DNA from: Arabidopsis thaliana
Taxonomy: Eukaryota; Streptophyta; Magnoliopsida; Brassicales; Brassicaceae
Direction: 5' to 3'
Length of the DNA: 64,000 bases
Assembly: GCF_000001735.4 (NCBI RefSeq)
Contig: NC_003071.7
Span: 7,247,151-7,311,150 of the forward strand
The translations under genes were made by a program, and so were the position numbers. Position 1 is the stretch's first letter; each line of letters begins with the position of its first letter. Positions 11,380-24,635 of this stretch are shown here, in pieces. The notes under the pieces are model-generated. The model saw only the letters and a list, made by a program, of their open reading frames with translations. It had not been told where the DNA came from and searched no databases.

Positions 11380-11682
11380 TTAAAACTGAAAATGCATAGA
11401 AAAAAAAAAGAAAAAAAAAAAGTATTCCTAAATAATCAAAATTTTCACAATTGACTCAACCAAAGTGATAATAACGAGATGACAAGCTTCAATTTATTTA
11501 TTTTGGTAAAATGCTTCAATTTATGTAATTGGTATTATCCTACATATTTTAAAGAAAATTGGCAAAATCTCATATTCCATTCCAAATTAAATAATCAAAA
11601 ATTTCGTAAAGTTCACACCCTAGTCAAAATCTATTAACACCAACCATTGCACCGTTGAATTTTATTTTCTAACAATTGCAAC

Positions 11683-11720
11683 CACGTGTCACCGATTTTT
11701 ATCCTCAATATATATAAAAA
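11683..11720 (+). promoter_or_regulatory. G-box and TATA-like promoter signature
   Basis: A perfect CACGTG G-box (11683-11688) lies about 25 bases 5' of a TATA-like run tatataaaaa (11711-11720). Spacing and order fit a plus-strand promoter driving the small ORF at 11782. This could be chance in AT-rich DNA. Confidence 0.35.
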
Positions 11721-11781
11721 CACGAATACAAACAGATAAATACACACACAATAAAAAGATAGTAGGTGTTCTAGAATATCA

Positions 11782-11904
11782 ATGTTATACCAAACTCATA
11801 TATCACTATCATCTTGTTGGGACAAGCCCTATGTGCCCCCATACGTGACGCCTTGTGGAGGAATAGTCCAACTTCGTTTAATACAAAATTATTTATTATC
11901 ATAA
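11782..11904 (+). CDS. candidate 40-residue small ORF, function unknown
   Basis: ATG at 11782 opens a 40-codon frame ending TAA at 11904. The product contains SSCWDKPYVPPYVTPCGG, with two Cys and a Pro/Tyr-rich centre, unlike the low-complexity Asn/Lys/Ile frames that chance gives in this spacer. The GC content of the central 60 bases is visibly higher than the surroundings. It follows a G-box and TATA-like pair by about 60 bases. No signal peptide and no family is recognised. It may instead be non-coding RNA or chance. Confidence 0.25.
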   Translation: MLYQTHISLSSCWDKPYVPPYVTPCGGIVQLRLIQNYLLS

Positions 11905-14835
11905 CTCCAACTCTTCTTTTTCATTTTTCTAAATTCTAAATGATTGATTGATGGGTTCAAAAATGTATGTTGGATGAAAAGGTTATGTTTATTTAATTTA
12001 GTTGGTTGCGTTTTTTAGATTGCTTGTTCTAATATTGTTATACTTATTTAATGAATTAGTTAGGACAAGACTTAATTGATAAGTTAAATTAAGCCCTTCA
12101 ATATTATATAAACTGCTAGTCCCTTTGAACCTAAAAGATAAACCTATAGTTTATCATATGATATACGTAATACGTCCGCATATTTAAACTAATGTCAGTT
12201 TTTAAATATTAAGCTCAAGTTCGGTTTGTAATTGACGGTACGATTTTTTAATAAACAATATTCACCTATTGTTGCTTGAAATGTGGTGGTATTAATTTAA
12301 AATATTAGAAATAGTCTGATCTTGATCGATGAAAAAAGTAGCTCGATGAAGCATATCCATGGAAATACTCGAACAAGAGATCTTTCAAACCAAACATGCA
12401 TGGTAAAGAAAACCCCTAGAAAATCTTTACAATAAACCAAAAAAAATCCCCAAAAATGTCTCGTACATATTTTCCATATTTATAGTATCCAATATAATTA
12501 ATCTTCGAGAAACCAAAATCAGGATTTCTTGAAGAAATAATACATGATACAAAGACATATTGAACAAGAGAATAATCCAGTCAACAAGAAAATACTAGTA
12601 GACTTATACAACTTAGTTAACTATTTTTACATGCTAATATCATAAGTTCATAACATAATTTTAAAAATTACGTAAATATTTTCCACCAAAGACCAAAGGA
12701 TTACCGAGTATCTAAAGTCGTAAGTTCACGAGAAGTTTAGAAATTGAAATTGGTTAAAAAGAATATATGTCCATTATAATTAGGGAAATTTACATAAGAA
12801 ATAGACTAGTAAAAAAAAAAAGTGGTTTGAAATGAAAGAGAGAGGTCATGGCCCGACCTTATACCTTACAATGTACAAAGACACATTGCAACATACACCG
12901 ATCAATCAATATCCTAAAAGTTGTTCTAACTACTTTTTCAAATTACCATATTAACCTCCTCATTTTTATGTGTTTTTTGCGTGTGCATCAACTATTACAC
13001 AAAAATAAATGATCAAAACACTAATATTACGATTCCAGAAAGAATAAAACACATACTAATATTGAAATCTCATAACAAAAATAAAGACATTTTGCTAACG
13101 AGTGCAAAACACAAATATGAAGGAAACAAAACAATCAAAGAGTACAAAATACTCGAAATATTATCCTAAACATTCGAAAAAAACAAAAATAAAGAAAAAC
13201 GTATATAAAACCAAAAAAGTCTAAGGAAACTTTGTACCTAACAATACCAACCATGTCAAGTCCTCGATAGGGTTCGGTTTCAGGTGAGTCCCACTTGGTG
13301 TAAGGTGTGGTGGGTTCTTTTTCACCTATCTTATATCAATTAATGCTATTTGCTATGTGTATTAAAAGATCTCAATGTTACGTAGAGTACGAGGCAACCA
13401 TAGATCTCAAAATAGAGTTCCCAAAAGCCAAAATCAAATGGAACCTACCACACTGAACCGAACCGAAATAATTAACTAAACCACTTGAGATAAGTTCTAA
13501 GCCAAACCTAATCGAGGCAGTAATAAACCAAACTATACCGAAACCAAAGTAGAAGACATAGGGGCATACAATTCAAATAAACCAAATTACCAATCTCAAA
13601 ACCAGAAAAGTATTTACTTGTTGAAATGATATTTACTTTTTAGATATCTGAAAAACCAGAAATAAACCAAACCAATTCATATAGGTAAAATTCCAATCTC
13701 AAAACCAGAAAAAGTCTTAACTTAGTTGAAAAGATATTGGTTATAGATGTCCGAAAAAAACAGAAAACGAATAGCAACCGAACCAATCCAAACCAAAACT
13801 TATCTCTAAAGATATATCCGGTTTAGATCTGAATTATATGTACCGATCCTAGATACAAACTGACCGAACCAATACTACTGAAAGTACCGAACTACCGATC
13901 ACTGTTAGATGAGTTTATCCTTGTTGCCGAATATAAGAATTAATTCATGTTATCTTGATAAATGCATGCAAGACTGATGGGCTCATGCAACGTGACCAGC
14001 CCATCCAAGTTATGGTTTTGGTTTGAATGTGATATTACTAAATCATGGATTTGGTTTTGGGATTCATGTTTATCTTCTCTGGTGTTTCCTTATTTAAGTC
14101 ATAGATTAATCAAAGTTAAGGTAGATTTAACTAACGAAATAATTAAGGTAGATTTAACCGTTCGGGTTTAGATTTTACAATTAAACTAAGTTAAATATCG
14201 GTTTGAATTTATAAAGGAGGATTATGATTTAGATTTTAAAATTAAACGAGATTATATGTAGGTTAAGGTTTATAAAAGAGTGGCTAGGGTGTAGATTGTA
14301 CAATTAAATGAGTTTATTCCTAATCTACAAAGAATTTTGATGCCTTTAATAAAATTATAGAAAATAAATAAATGAAATATTCTAAACTATTGATGGAGAA
14401 TTTTCTATAATGTTGTTGATTAGTTTTTTTAGAATCTTATAAAGTTTCCCAAACAATCTCTTTACTTTGATGATACTTTTCATGACTTTATTTTGTAAAG
14501 AGAAATGTTGGTAAGTGATATTTTTAACATATTATATATATATTAATTATTTTATTGAGTTTTTTATTCAGATCAAATCATTTTTAGTGTAAATAAGTTT
14601 TTTTTAGGATTTTAGACTTATGAAACTAAAGTGAGCATTATAAAAACGAGATAGGCCAATATACACCTTAACTTTGATTAGAAACTTCACTATATACAAT
14701 CACGCGTATATATCTGTATGATAAACATTTTAGTTAATAAATTCAAAAATGGAACAAAAAATCAATGCATAATTTTAGTATCTACAAAAACATTAGGTAT
14801 AAAACCGTTCAGCGAAGCAAATAAAATATATATCC
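11905..14835. other. repeat-rich spacer 3' of BGAL13
   Basis: No gene is supported. About 13450-13910 is rich in (a)accgaacc motifs, common in decayed Arabidopsis transposons. Within it, stretches starting ccaatctcaaaaccagaaaa at about 13589 and 13690 form a 101-bp direct duplication. About 14155-14330 holds three degenerate tandem units of about 60 bp built on tagattttacaattaaac, with the third ending attaaatgagtttattcc. The 62-codon frame at 12981-13169 is Lys/Ile/Asn low complexity. Confidence 0.5.
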
Positions 14836-17800
14836 TTAGTTCTTCTTGTCACGGCCACACTTGACTTGTACCGCAAGCTTCTTCTCGACTTTGGGACATG
14901 AATCCTTTTTGTCTTGCTCGAACGTACTCTTGTTCACCGGAATCACACACTCTGCTTTACCCAAACAGTACTGAAAAAAGGAAAAAAAACCGAAATCAGT
15001 TTGTGTTACGTTTACCGCAAGTAACACTAGTTAGAAATATAAGCCAACTTTTTCTTTTTACCTTTTCAACGACTTTCTTAGAAACAGGAGCATTACAACT
15101 TCCAAGAGTGAAGTTGCCACAAGTCCCATTAGGATTCCCAAAGCTTGCGAATTCCACAGCGGAGATTTTCTTTGTGCCGGAACATTTGAGATTAGCCGTG
15201 AGATGCACGTCATCAGTGATGGCCTGAACTTGGTCATTCTTCCTGGTCCAGTGACGGACACTAGGAGTGTAGTTTTCTCCAATATAAGAACACACCGTAT
15301 CTCTATTGACGATGACAAAGTCGATAAGCTCTGGCTTCACATTTGGTTCTTCCTCAAATATAACCAGAAGATTTTTCTTGGGCTTCAAGAAAGACCTAGG
15401 GATGTGATACTCGATTTGCGTAGGCTGTCCTAAAGGCGATAGAAACGACATCCAATATCGACCAACACCTTCTCCGTTCACCCAAATCAAACCTTTCCCC
15501 ATTCCGTTCATCCTAATTGCTGCTGCACTTTGGCTCTCTGGTGCATCGAAGTATGTCTACAATATCTCAAACGTTGTTCATTAGATCACTATTCTTGTTG
15601 CTCAAGTTACTTCCAATTATTTTTTCTGAAAGGTTAAGTTTATTCACCTGGTACCATGTCATTCCCGGTTCTTTCCCTGAAGCTTTCTCCCATTTAACCT
15701 TCTTCAATCCTTCTTCGGCGTGGATACCAAGCCTTTCGCCTTCCATACCCACCTGCGGATTTGGAAAAATCAGATCAAAATAGTCATAACAAATTGAGAA
15801 AGTAAGATCTATAACAAACCTTGTTTCCCCATTTGTTTTCTTCAGTGAGATCAAGTGTTCCAGAGCCCAAACCTAAGATGGAAACACTACGTGGACCTGT
15901 GTATCTATGCTCCATATAAGATCCACTATCCTGTTGATACAAAAAGAATTCATATATCTCATCATCAAAATTGAAAACTATGCATGGCTTTGTTGTTATT
16001 AGTTCTTTTTAAGAACATCTATGTTTCTTACCGGAAATCCCGTCAAAACACCTAGCATGGTTAAGTGGTTCTCTCCTTCTTTTAGAGTAACTGGCTTCTG
16101 AAAGACGAAACTCTTCTCTTCATGGCTACCATGTCCGTTTCCTGAACAAGTTTCATTAATTAGGTCAAAGTTTTGTCAATTTTTCACATTACATAAAAAT
16201 GTTTTATCCCATGGATGGTTCCGATCTTACCAAGGTATTCTCCATTGAGCCATACATGCAACGCGTGGCCAAGACTAGCAATCCTCAGATTAGGCTTACC
16301 TCCTTTCTTCTTAGAGAGGTCATTGTCATCTATTTTAAAGCTGCATGGAATATTAACCAAAGAGATGTGTCCATATGATATTTTTTCTTCTTTGTTTTTC
16401 ATTTCATACATAAGATAGTCCAATTATATCCTTACTTACCTTGTTGTGTACCATCCGTAATCAGACTCATCTTTGGTCAAGCCGTAGAGTTCAACGGGTA
16501 TAAAAGAGTCACCCTTGATCTTACTTGGCACTGACTCGGTGAACACTTTGAAATCAAAGTTCTTATTCGCTTTTTTCGATTTCATGAAGTTTCTTGAAGT
16601 ATGATGAGAGATGATCTGACCAAAATAGTAAACCAAACAAAAAAAAAAACAATCAAGATTCATTTTTCTTCTTCGAGGAAAATGAAAGATTTGCTAGAAG
16701 ATTTTGTATTTATTATCACCTCCCCGGTGTTATAAACAACGGTTTTGCAGTCAGGGAGAATACTGATGGAGCGGTGCGGGATAAGATATTCCTTGCCTCT
16801 GAATTTGATTTTTTCTGCAGCTTCTGTGTTATTGTTAGCCAAAAATGCTGCACAAACTTTAGTTCCAGGCTGCTCGTAGTATCGAATCTGCGATAACAAA
16901 AATACATAAAAATCAAGAAACTGATTCTTTCTATGTACATTTTCTAAAGTTTAAACTTTTTGAACATTAATGATGCTATAGATGAAATTACCTCTGTTTC
17001 ATTGCTAGGCTTCTCGACTCGAGGCTGGCCCCAGAGAAGTGCCTTCTTGCACAAGTTAAGGGCGTTGTGAAGATGCTTTAGATGACCGTACTTAGGCTCC
17101 CTTTCCAGTCCTTTGTATTAAAAAAAGGGCAAATGAGAACATACATATTAATCTGTAACTCGATTTTATTCATTCACAACGATCATATGCTATATGTTTT
17201 GTTTTAGTTTTACCGAATTCATCAAGAGGTGCATCGTCGTAGTAACGAGTTGTCACATAATGTGCAGAGGTTCTTCCAAAGTTAGTACCTCCGTGATACT
17301 ATAAGAAAAACAAATATTTAACAACATTCTTGAAACGTTACATATAAATCTCTTTTTTATTCGGTATTCGATCACTTACCATATAGTAGTTAACATGGGT
17401 TCCATTCTTGGAGAAAAACCGGGCAACAGAATATGCTATATCTTCTACAGATCTTTGTGCTGGGGGATCGCCAAAAACGCGGAACCTAGAATCAAATTAT
17501 AAGTCATTGTCGTTTGTTTCATCAAGAACATACTAATTAAGGTGTTCAAGTGAAAAGCTCACTGAGTAGTCCAGTTCTCTGTCCATAAAGATGGCTTGTT
17601 GTCTTTGTTTGGACCAGGGAATGTATCACCGCAATGTCTTCCGTTACAAGCGTTGATCTGTATCAAAACAAATTAAGTTCTTGATTTAACCTTTTATGAT
17701 TATGTTTTTATAGTGAACGTGTTATAAAATATGACTTACCATAGGATCAGGAGCATCATTTTGCTTACACATAACCCATGGGATCCCCAAATCCATCGAG

Positions 17801-18955
17801 TGTACCAGTTTAGATGCCCACTTAATGTAGTTTAATCCATCTTCTTTATATGCTCGTTGAACCGCACTATACTCATTCTCAATCTGAATCCAAACGCCAA
17901 TTTTAAAAAAATCTTTCAAAACTTTTATGATTCATATCTTAAAAATGTGTTTGTTGTTTTTATTAATCTTTATCTTTTTGTCAATGTTACCTGTCCTAAT
18001 ATAATGGGGCCTCCTTGTGAAGCAAAAAGCTTCTCCTCCTTCATCATGTCAAGTACCACCTTAACATATCTCTCTGTATGTTCCTACAATCAATAGTTTT
18101 CTCCAAATTATTTAATTGTTCCAACATATCACACACATATCTTACATATGCATAGCCATATGTGAAAACTAATAATCATACCTTGAAAGGTTCATTATCG
18201 GTACGGAAGAAGATCCCGGGAACTTCCCTCAGCCAGTAAGGAAGTCCTCTGATGTTTCATTATAACCATAAGCATTAAACATGTCACATATGTAAAAGAA
18301 TTTTATCTCAATTTGGAGGAATCAGACAATGTAACAAATAAACATACCCATGAGTCCATTCAGCTTGAATAAAAGGTCCAAGCCTCAAGGTTACATACAA
18401 ACCATTCTTCTCAATTAATTTTATGAACTTCACCAAGTCGGCTCTACCCGAAAAATTGAACTGTCCCAACAACAAAATAAAAAACTCTTCAAAACAGTGA
18501 TTTAATCTTTTCTAAAGGTTTTTGTTTGTTAATATTTCAAATTACCTTTCCCTGCTCAGGCTCATGAACGTTCCAAAAAACGTATGTCTGAATCGTGTTC
18601 AAACCGCCTTGTTTCGCTCTCTTGATGATGTTTGGCCACATCTGAGCAAAACCCACATCACATATTCTCAAAAATGTAAGTAAAACAAAATTTAAAGATA
18701 AAACAACTTTAACTAACGAGTGTATGAATCATTTACTTCAGGAGTGCTACGAGGGTAATGTATGGAGCCAGAGTAAAGGAGTTCTCTATTTCCATTGATG
18801 ATCAAAGACGTTCCATCATAAGTTACTTCTTTCTTTTTATCGACCGATTTCGTCTTCTTCTCTTTGTCATCGCTTGAGAGAGCTCCAGAGAAGGAGAGGA
18901 GAATCACGAGAACGGCTAGTAAAAGCCATGAATGATCAGAAGAATGTATTTTCAT
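14836..18955 (-). CDS. BGAL13: beta-galactosidase 13 (GH35)
   Basis: Eighteen exons, 5' to 3': 18955-18737, 18641-18546, 18460-18348, 18248-18182, 18083-17991, 17883-17740, 17657-17563, 17485-17380, 17298-17214, 17110-16992, 16887-16720, 16615-16440, 16340-16231, 16141-16032, 15930-15820, 15752-15648, 15556-15062 and 14970-14836. The spliced product is 848 residues. A signal peptide ([16 protein letters not shown]) directs it to the cell wall/apoplast. The GH35 domain follows, with the acid/base Glu in [13 protein letters not shown] and the nucleophile Glu in [10 protein letters not shown]. The last 90 residues or so form a galactose-lectin (SUEL-type) domain ending VQVKCG. The enzyme removes terminal beta-D-galactose from cell-wall polymers. 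MKIHSS at 18955 was taken as the start because it precedes the signal peptide directly. An in-frame ATG at 19009 would add a Glu-run extension. From memory At2g16730. Confidence 0.96.
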
Positions 18956-18962
18956 TTGACTA

Positions 18963-18988
18963 TCTTCTTCTTCTTCTTCTTCTTCTTG
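18963..18988. repeat. GAA/TTC trinucleotide microsatellite in BGAL13 leader
   Basis: About eight TTC units (GAA on the coding strand) lie just upstream of the BGAL13 start. If translated from the ATG at 19009 they would encode a run of Glu. Confidence 0.8.
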
Positions 18989-20729
18989 AGGATTTTTAAA
19001 TTTAAACAAGAATCCACCTAAAGGGATATCTTCCTTGTCAGAGAAATAAAAACTTTAGAGAAAGAAAATGAAATAAGAGAATGTTTCGCAGAGAACATAA
19101 GGTTTCAGAGAAATTCACGTATTCTCAATTTGAGATTCCACATTTTGTTTGTAAATAAAACTTCCAATAACTCTCCCTTTTATTTCCTTATTTCCTCCTT
19201 TCATTTTGTTTTCGTTGAATTTTCTAATTTTAAGGTTTTTGGTTGAAGAGCCTAATTTGGCGGGTATACACACAATGACTTCTCTCAATCACCACCAAAA
19301 AGAAATGTGAGCCAATGCTTATGTTGAGAAGGTGCGTATTACACCAAAAAAAAATGGTTCATACGAAACCAATGATTTTATTTTATTTTATTATGTTCAT
19401 TATAAACACCACTTTTGGTTCTTCTTTAATTGTGGAAATGTGGATTAAATCCATGAGAGATCTAACAAAAATTTGTGTAACCTGTTATCTAGTTATTATT
19501 CTTTGTCTACAAGTTGAGTAAATTTTTTTGCTGTAATTTGGATTATCATCGTTTAAACCTTTAGCTTATTTCTAACTTTAAATATCATAACGGCAAAAAT
19601 TGTAAAAGCTTTGGTATGCTTCTTTTACGTAAAATACATAAATGTGTTGACCGTGTGGTTGAAGATTGAAAGCAAAGCAAACAACATTTGTTACAAAAAA
19701 AATGGCTATTTTTTTAAGTAATCAATTAATCGTCTTTTAAAAAATCGAGACCAACTATTGTTGAGAATTATTTTCCTCCCGTAATCACCATCATAAAATA
19801 TCGGTTGGGCAAATCACGTAGCATGCATGTACATTAACTTTGGACTAACAGCTGTGGAGTTTCTTCTTATAGCAATATTCAAAAGACCTAATAAGTCTGA
19901 AATAAACAGAGGCTTGAAGGTTATACTTAGATTGAAAGGCAATGATTTACATTTACATATATAGGTTGATCAATGACGATCTCTACGATATGTTGTGATA
20001 TAAATCTTTAAAATAAGGAAATAATATATGCATCACTGATTTGTGGAGTGTTCCTCACTCGACGCCACTCTGATTTGTAAATTTTTTATTGTAAAATTTT
20101 AAAGTATGTAAATAGGGCCTATAATTTTTTTTCCTAATGATACATGGGCCTATAATCTTAAGAAACTTTTGAAATGGGTCCTATAAGTTTTCAATAACTA
20201 TTTTACCTCATCAAATGTATGTTATGATTTATGATTATATTTGTTGAACATGATGCTCATCACCCATCACTTTGCTGGTCCAGTGAACGTGGACAATAAG
20301 ATTAAGAACAAAGGATATTGTAATAACCATTCTTTATGTTAAGTTATTCTGATTCTCAGACTTTATCAAATCCCATTATAGACCGTTCAATAGATATGGT
20401 ATATTACAGTAAGCATGTACGTAAGACCATCCACTTCAAGGCACGTCTCTCTTTCAGAATCAGAACAAAAGAATGGATCTTTCTCCATTACCTTTATGGG
20501 CAAAGCGGGCGGCTAAAAAGAGACTTTACAATGGTAAATCTTTACTTAAACAATGATAAATGCAATAGTGCAAGCATTCCTGTTTGCAAGAGAATCACAA
20601 ATCTTTGCTTACGGTTCACGCTTTAAAAACACAACTCTCATTCTCCTTCTCTTCACAAACCACTCATATTTTTTTTCACATACTTCTTTGTAGTGCTACT
20701 TTCCATTATATCAAACACTCAGCAACCTG
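18989..20729. other. shared divergent spacer, BGAL13 to UBC29
   Basis: Holds the divergent promoters of BGAL13 (-) and UBC29 (+). A repeat of gggcctataa / gggtcctataa lies at about 20112-20190. No additional gene is seen. Confidence 0.45.
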
Positions 20730-21587
<858 letters not shown>

Positions 21588-22534
21588 AGCTCACAATTCC
21601 TCTTTTTTTCCTTTTTATTTTGGTTTGGTCTTATTTGTAATAAAAAAAGAAGAAGAAGAAATTGTTATAATTTTAATACAAACATATATAATATATAAAG
21701 TAGAGTTTTCAAAGTTGTTAACTCATATGATTGATGAGATATCGACATGTATTAAATCTAATTTTGTTAATATATAAAAAATCTTCTAACCCTATCGGGA
21801 AAATAAAATATATACATAAATCACAAAAATTATTTATATAATCAAAAAATTTAATTATATTTTATATAATAAAATAATTCATATTATTAGCGAATTTGTT
21901 TTTTTTAAAGGACCGTTCAAATATGTTTTTTTGTGTATTTTGTCGAAATTTTTGTTATTTTTCTTTTTATTTTGTTAAAATAACTCTAAAATATAGATTT
22001 CAAACAACACATAAAATAGTGAGATGCATAGATAAAGGTTATAATGGGAAAACTCAATAGTATCAAAGATAAATGAGAATTAATTATAGTCATGTTTGTG
22101 TAAAAAATTTAGGACAAGTTACTAATATTTAAAGTTTAAGCCTAGTTATTTAGTAAACAACAAAAATAACTTACGTTATCTAACGATATTTTTGGAGAAT
22201 AGATAGATTGAAATAAGAGTTAGAACACTAAATATTGAAAACGTGTGTGGGTTACTATTTAAAATTTAAATATCATAAAGAATTAAAACACGAAGATGAA
22301 ATATGTAGAAATATTTTTTCAGCTCTTATCCATTAAAATGAAATATATAGAATTAAAATTCAGTATATTTTCATGAAATATATAGTTAAATTATTGCAAA
22401 ATAGAATGGATAAAATTAAATTTTGGTTTTAAAATATTTAGATAAAATGAAAAAGTGTACATTGCTATTAGAATTCAATTATTATTTGAAAAATTATATA
22501 TGTTTTTTATATTCGCCTATTTAAACGGGGTTTA

Positions 22535-22591
<57 letters not shown>

Positions 22592-24635
22592 CTTATAAAG
22601 AAATAATTAAAAGATAGAGAGGAATGGACGAGAAAGCAACATGACAGTTCTCTCTTATTAACTTTCACTCCTCTTCTTCTTATTAATACTGAGATCCACC
22701 AGAAAAGGGTTATTGCTATTGATTGATGAAGATGATCCATTGCTTTACGAGTACGATTATAACTTCTAAGCTTTTTTATATGGTTTCCCATAGATATTCT
22801 TAGCTTTAACTGACCAAGGTAGTTATATGTTGTAGTCGGAATAGCCATTAATATCTCAGGTGCATCGCAGCACTGTAAACGCCTTGCAAGCCTGGACAGG
22901 TGGACAGTCATGGTCTAGAAGAAGATCATGTTCATAGCTTTTTTGGAGACTTTGGCTTTTATAGAAATCAAGGAATAAGAAAGTATTTTAAAGTATAGAG
23001 GCTTTAGGTATTTTAAGTCATGCTAGAAGTGAACAATTGGCATGGGAGGCTGCTCAATTGAATCTTGTAGGAGAGATAAAGGAAAGAGAAGTACTTCCAA
23101 TGTTTTCTCCAATAATTTTGTGCCAGACGAGTTGTTTTTAGGAAGATGCAAAAGTAGTACTTTTAAGGCAAAATGTCACAGGAGGAGGAGTCTCTCACCG
23201 ATTCACTTGGAAATGGAAGCCTTATTATATGAGCCATGAATAATAATATCCTATCAAGACGGATAAATTATCAGCTTTTTGAAATACATTGTGTAGAACT
23301 TGTCTTAATAGTGGAATTCCTTGAGAATTAAACCATTTTCTCTAATCTTTTCGATGAATTTGCTTCGAGTTAAGTTTTTTATTTATTTTCAAAGCTAATT
23401 ATTTCTCGTTCTTGTAACTTCAAGTTGATTGTTTAGCCAAGACCTCATAAACCTTTACTTTCAGAAGTTTCTTATGTACACACTCTTTCTCCTAATTGGA
23501 TTACCAATCAAAAAGTGAATTTTTAACTAGTACAAGATTGAAAAAAGAAACATTTATATAATATCCGTTTAGATTGAAAGAATTTTTCTTTTGTTAATCT
23601 TTATCTCTTTTTTATATTTCGATATAAGCCGTTTCTCGGAAAATTAAAAATTCTAAGCCGTTTATATGGCCATAAGTAATGAGGCAGCTCTAAGCCCGAA
23701 ATAGCCGGTGGCCACACATATTCACTTGGGACTTGGCCCTTTTAAAACACCTAATTTCATGCCTTTTCCCGCTAAACTTGCCACTTTCTCCTAACCAACT
23801 CATTTCTTCATATAAAACCAACAACATCACACAAAAAGAGCCCTCATTTATTCACCTTTCTTTTCCCTTAAATATAATCTTTATAAAAAAAATTAAAAAT
23901 TAAAAAAAGGAAGTAAATTGAAAAAACAAAATTGGTCCCCTGTCTTCTTTTGTTCACTGGACCCTTTTCTTGGCTTCGCTAAATCATACTATCTCTATCT
24001 TCTCACCGACACTTTCTTCTTCTTTGATCATATCATATTTATCTTCACTACAAAAAAAACAAGTAAAATAAAGCCAATCTTCTTAAATATCTCCAGAAGA
24101 TCTATCAGCATTTACGTATTCAGGTCCTCCAATGTAAGTTTCTTTTTTACTTTCTTATTCTATTTGTGTCAATCTGGTTTCATTAGTCGTGGCAGCTGGG
24201 CAGGTACAAATGCTGATGGCACATGGCATCAAAACTATCAATTTATTTATGTCCTAAAGACAAAATTTAATGATAAAATACAAAGGATTTAGGTGATACT
24301 ATGTTGTCTCTTAATGCTCATCGTGTATCTCTTAAAAATCCAAAATCTTCTTATTTTCCTTATATTTAATTAAATGTGTCTTGAATTTTCAAGTGTGTCT
24401 CTCTCTCAATACTCTGGAGTTTTTGTTTGTTTGTATCTGATAGTTGTTACAACATCAATTTTCTGATTATTCTATCTTTCAACTTCCCTATAAAATAATT
24501 ATTTAGAGAACAACATAAAGTTTGTATTTTAAAAATATTTAATAGCCATTGATTACTTTTGTAATTGCGTTTTCTATTAGTTCTTCTCACAAAGAAAAAG
24601 GAAGAAAAAAAAGAAGTTGTGAGAGCAAAAAAAAA
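21588..24635. other. AT-rich spacer with microsatellite, then leader of the kinase gene
   Basis: A (TA)25 microsatellite lies at 22539-22588. The minus frame ending near 22507 (read from 22911) and the plus frame 23042-23239 have less biased composition than their surroundings but match no domain I know. About 23800-24635 is pyrimidine-rich and probably contains the transcription start and 5' UTR of the downstream kinase. No gene is asserted. Confidence 0.4.
22539..22588. repeat. (TA)n microsatellite
   Basis: Uninterrupted TA dinucleotide run of about 50 bp, likely highly polymorphic among accessions. Confidence 0.95.

Noticed and set aside
14898-15854. Several frames of 76-109 codons on both strands
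   Set aside because: They overlap BGAL13 exons 15 to 18 in other frames or run through introns; the spliced gene explains the region.
22507-22911. 134-codon minus frame starting MTVHLSRLARRLQCCD
   Set aside because: No domain recognised, and its end is translation of the TA microsatellite. Left as unannotated.
23042-23239. 65-codon plus frame MGGCSIESCRRDKGKR...
   Set aside because: No family match from memory and no promoter or splice context.
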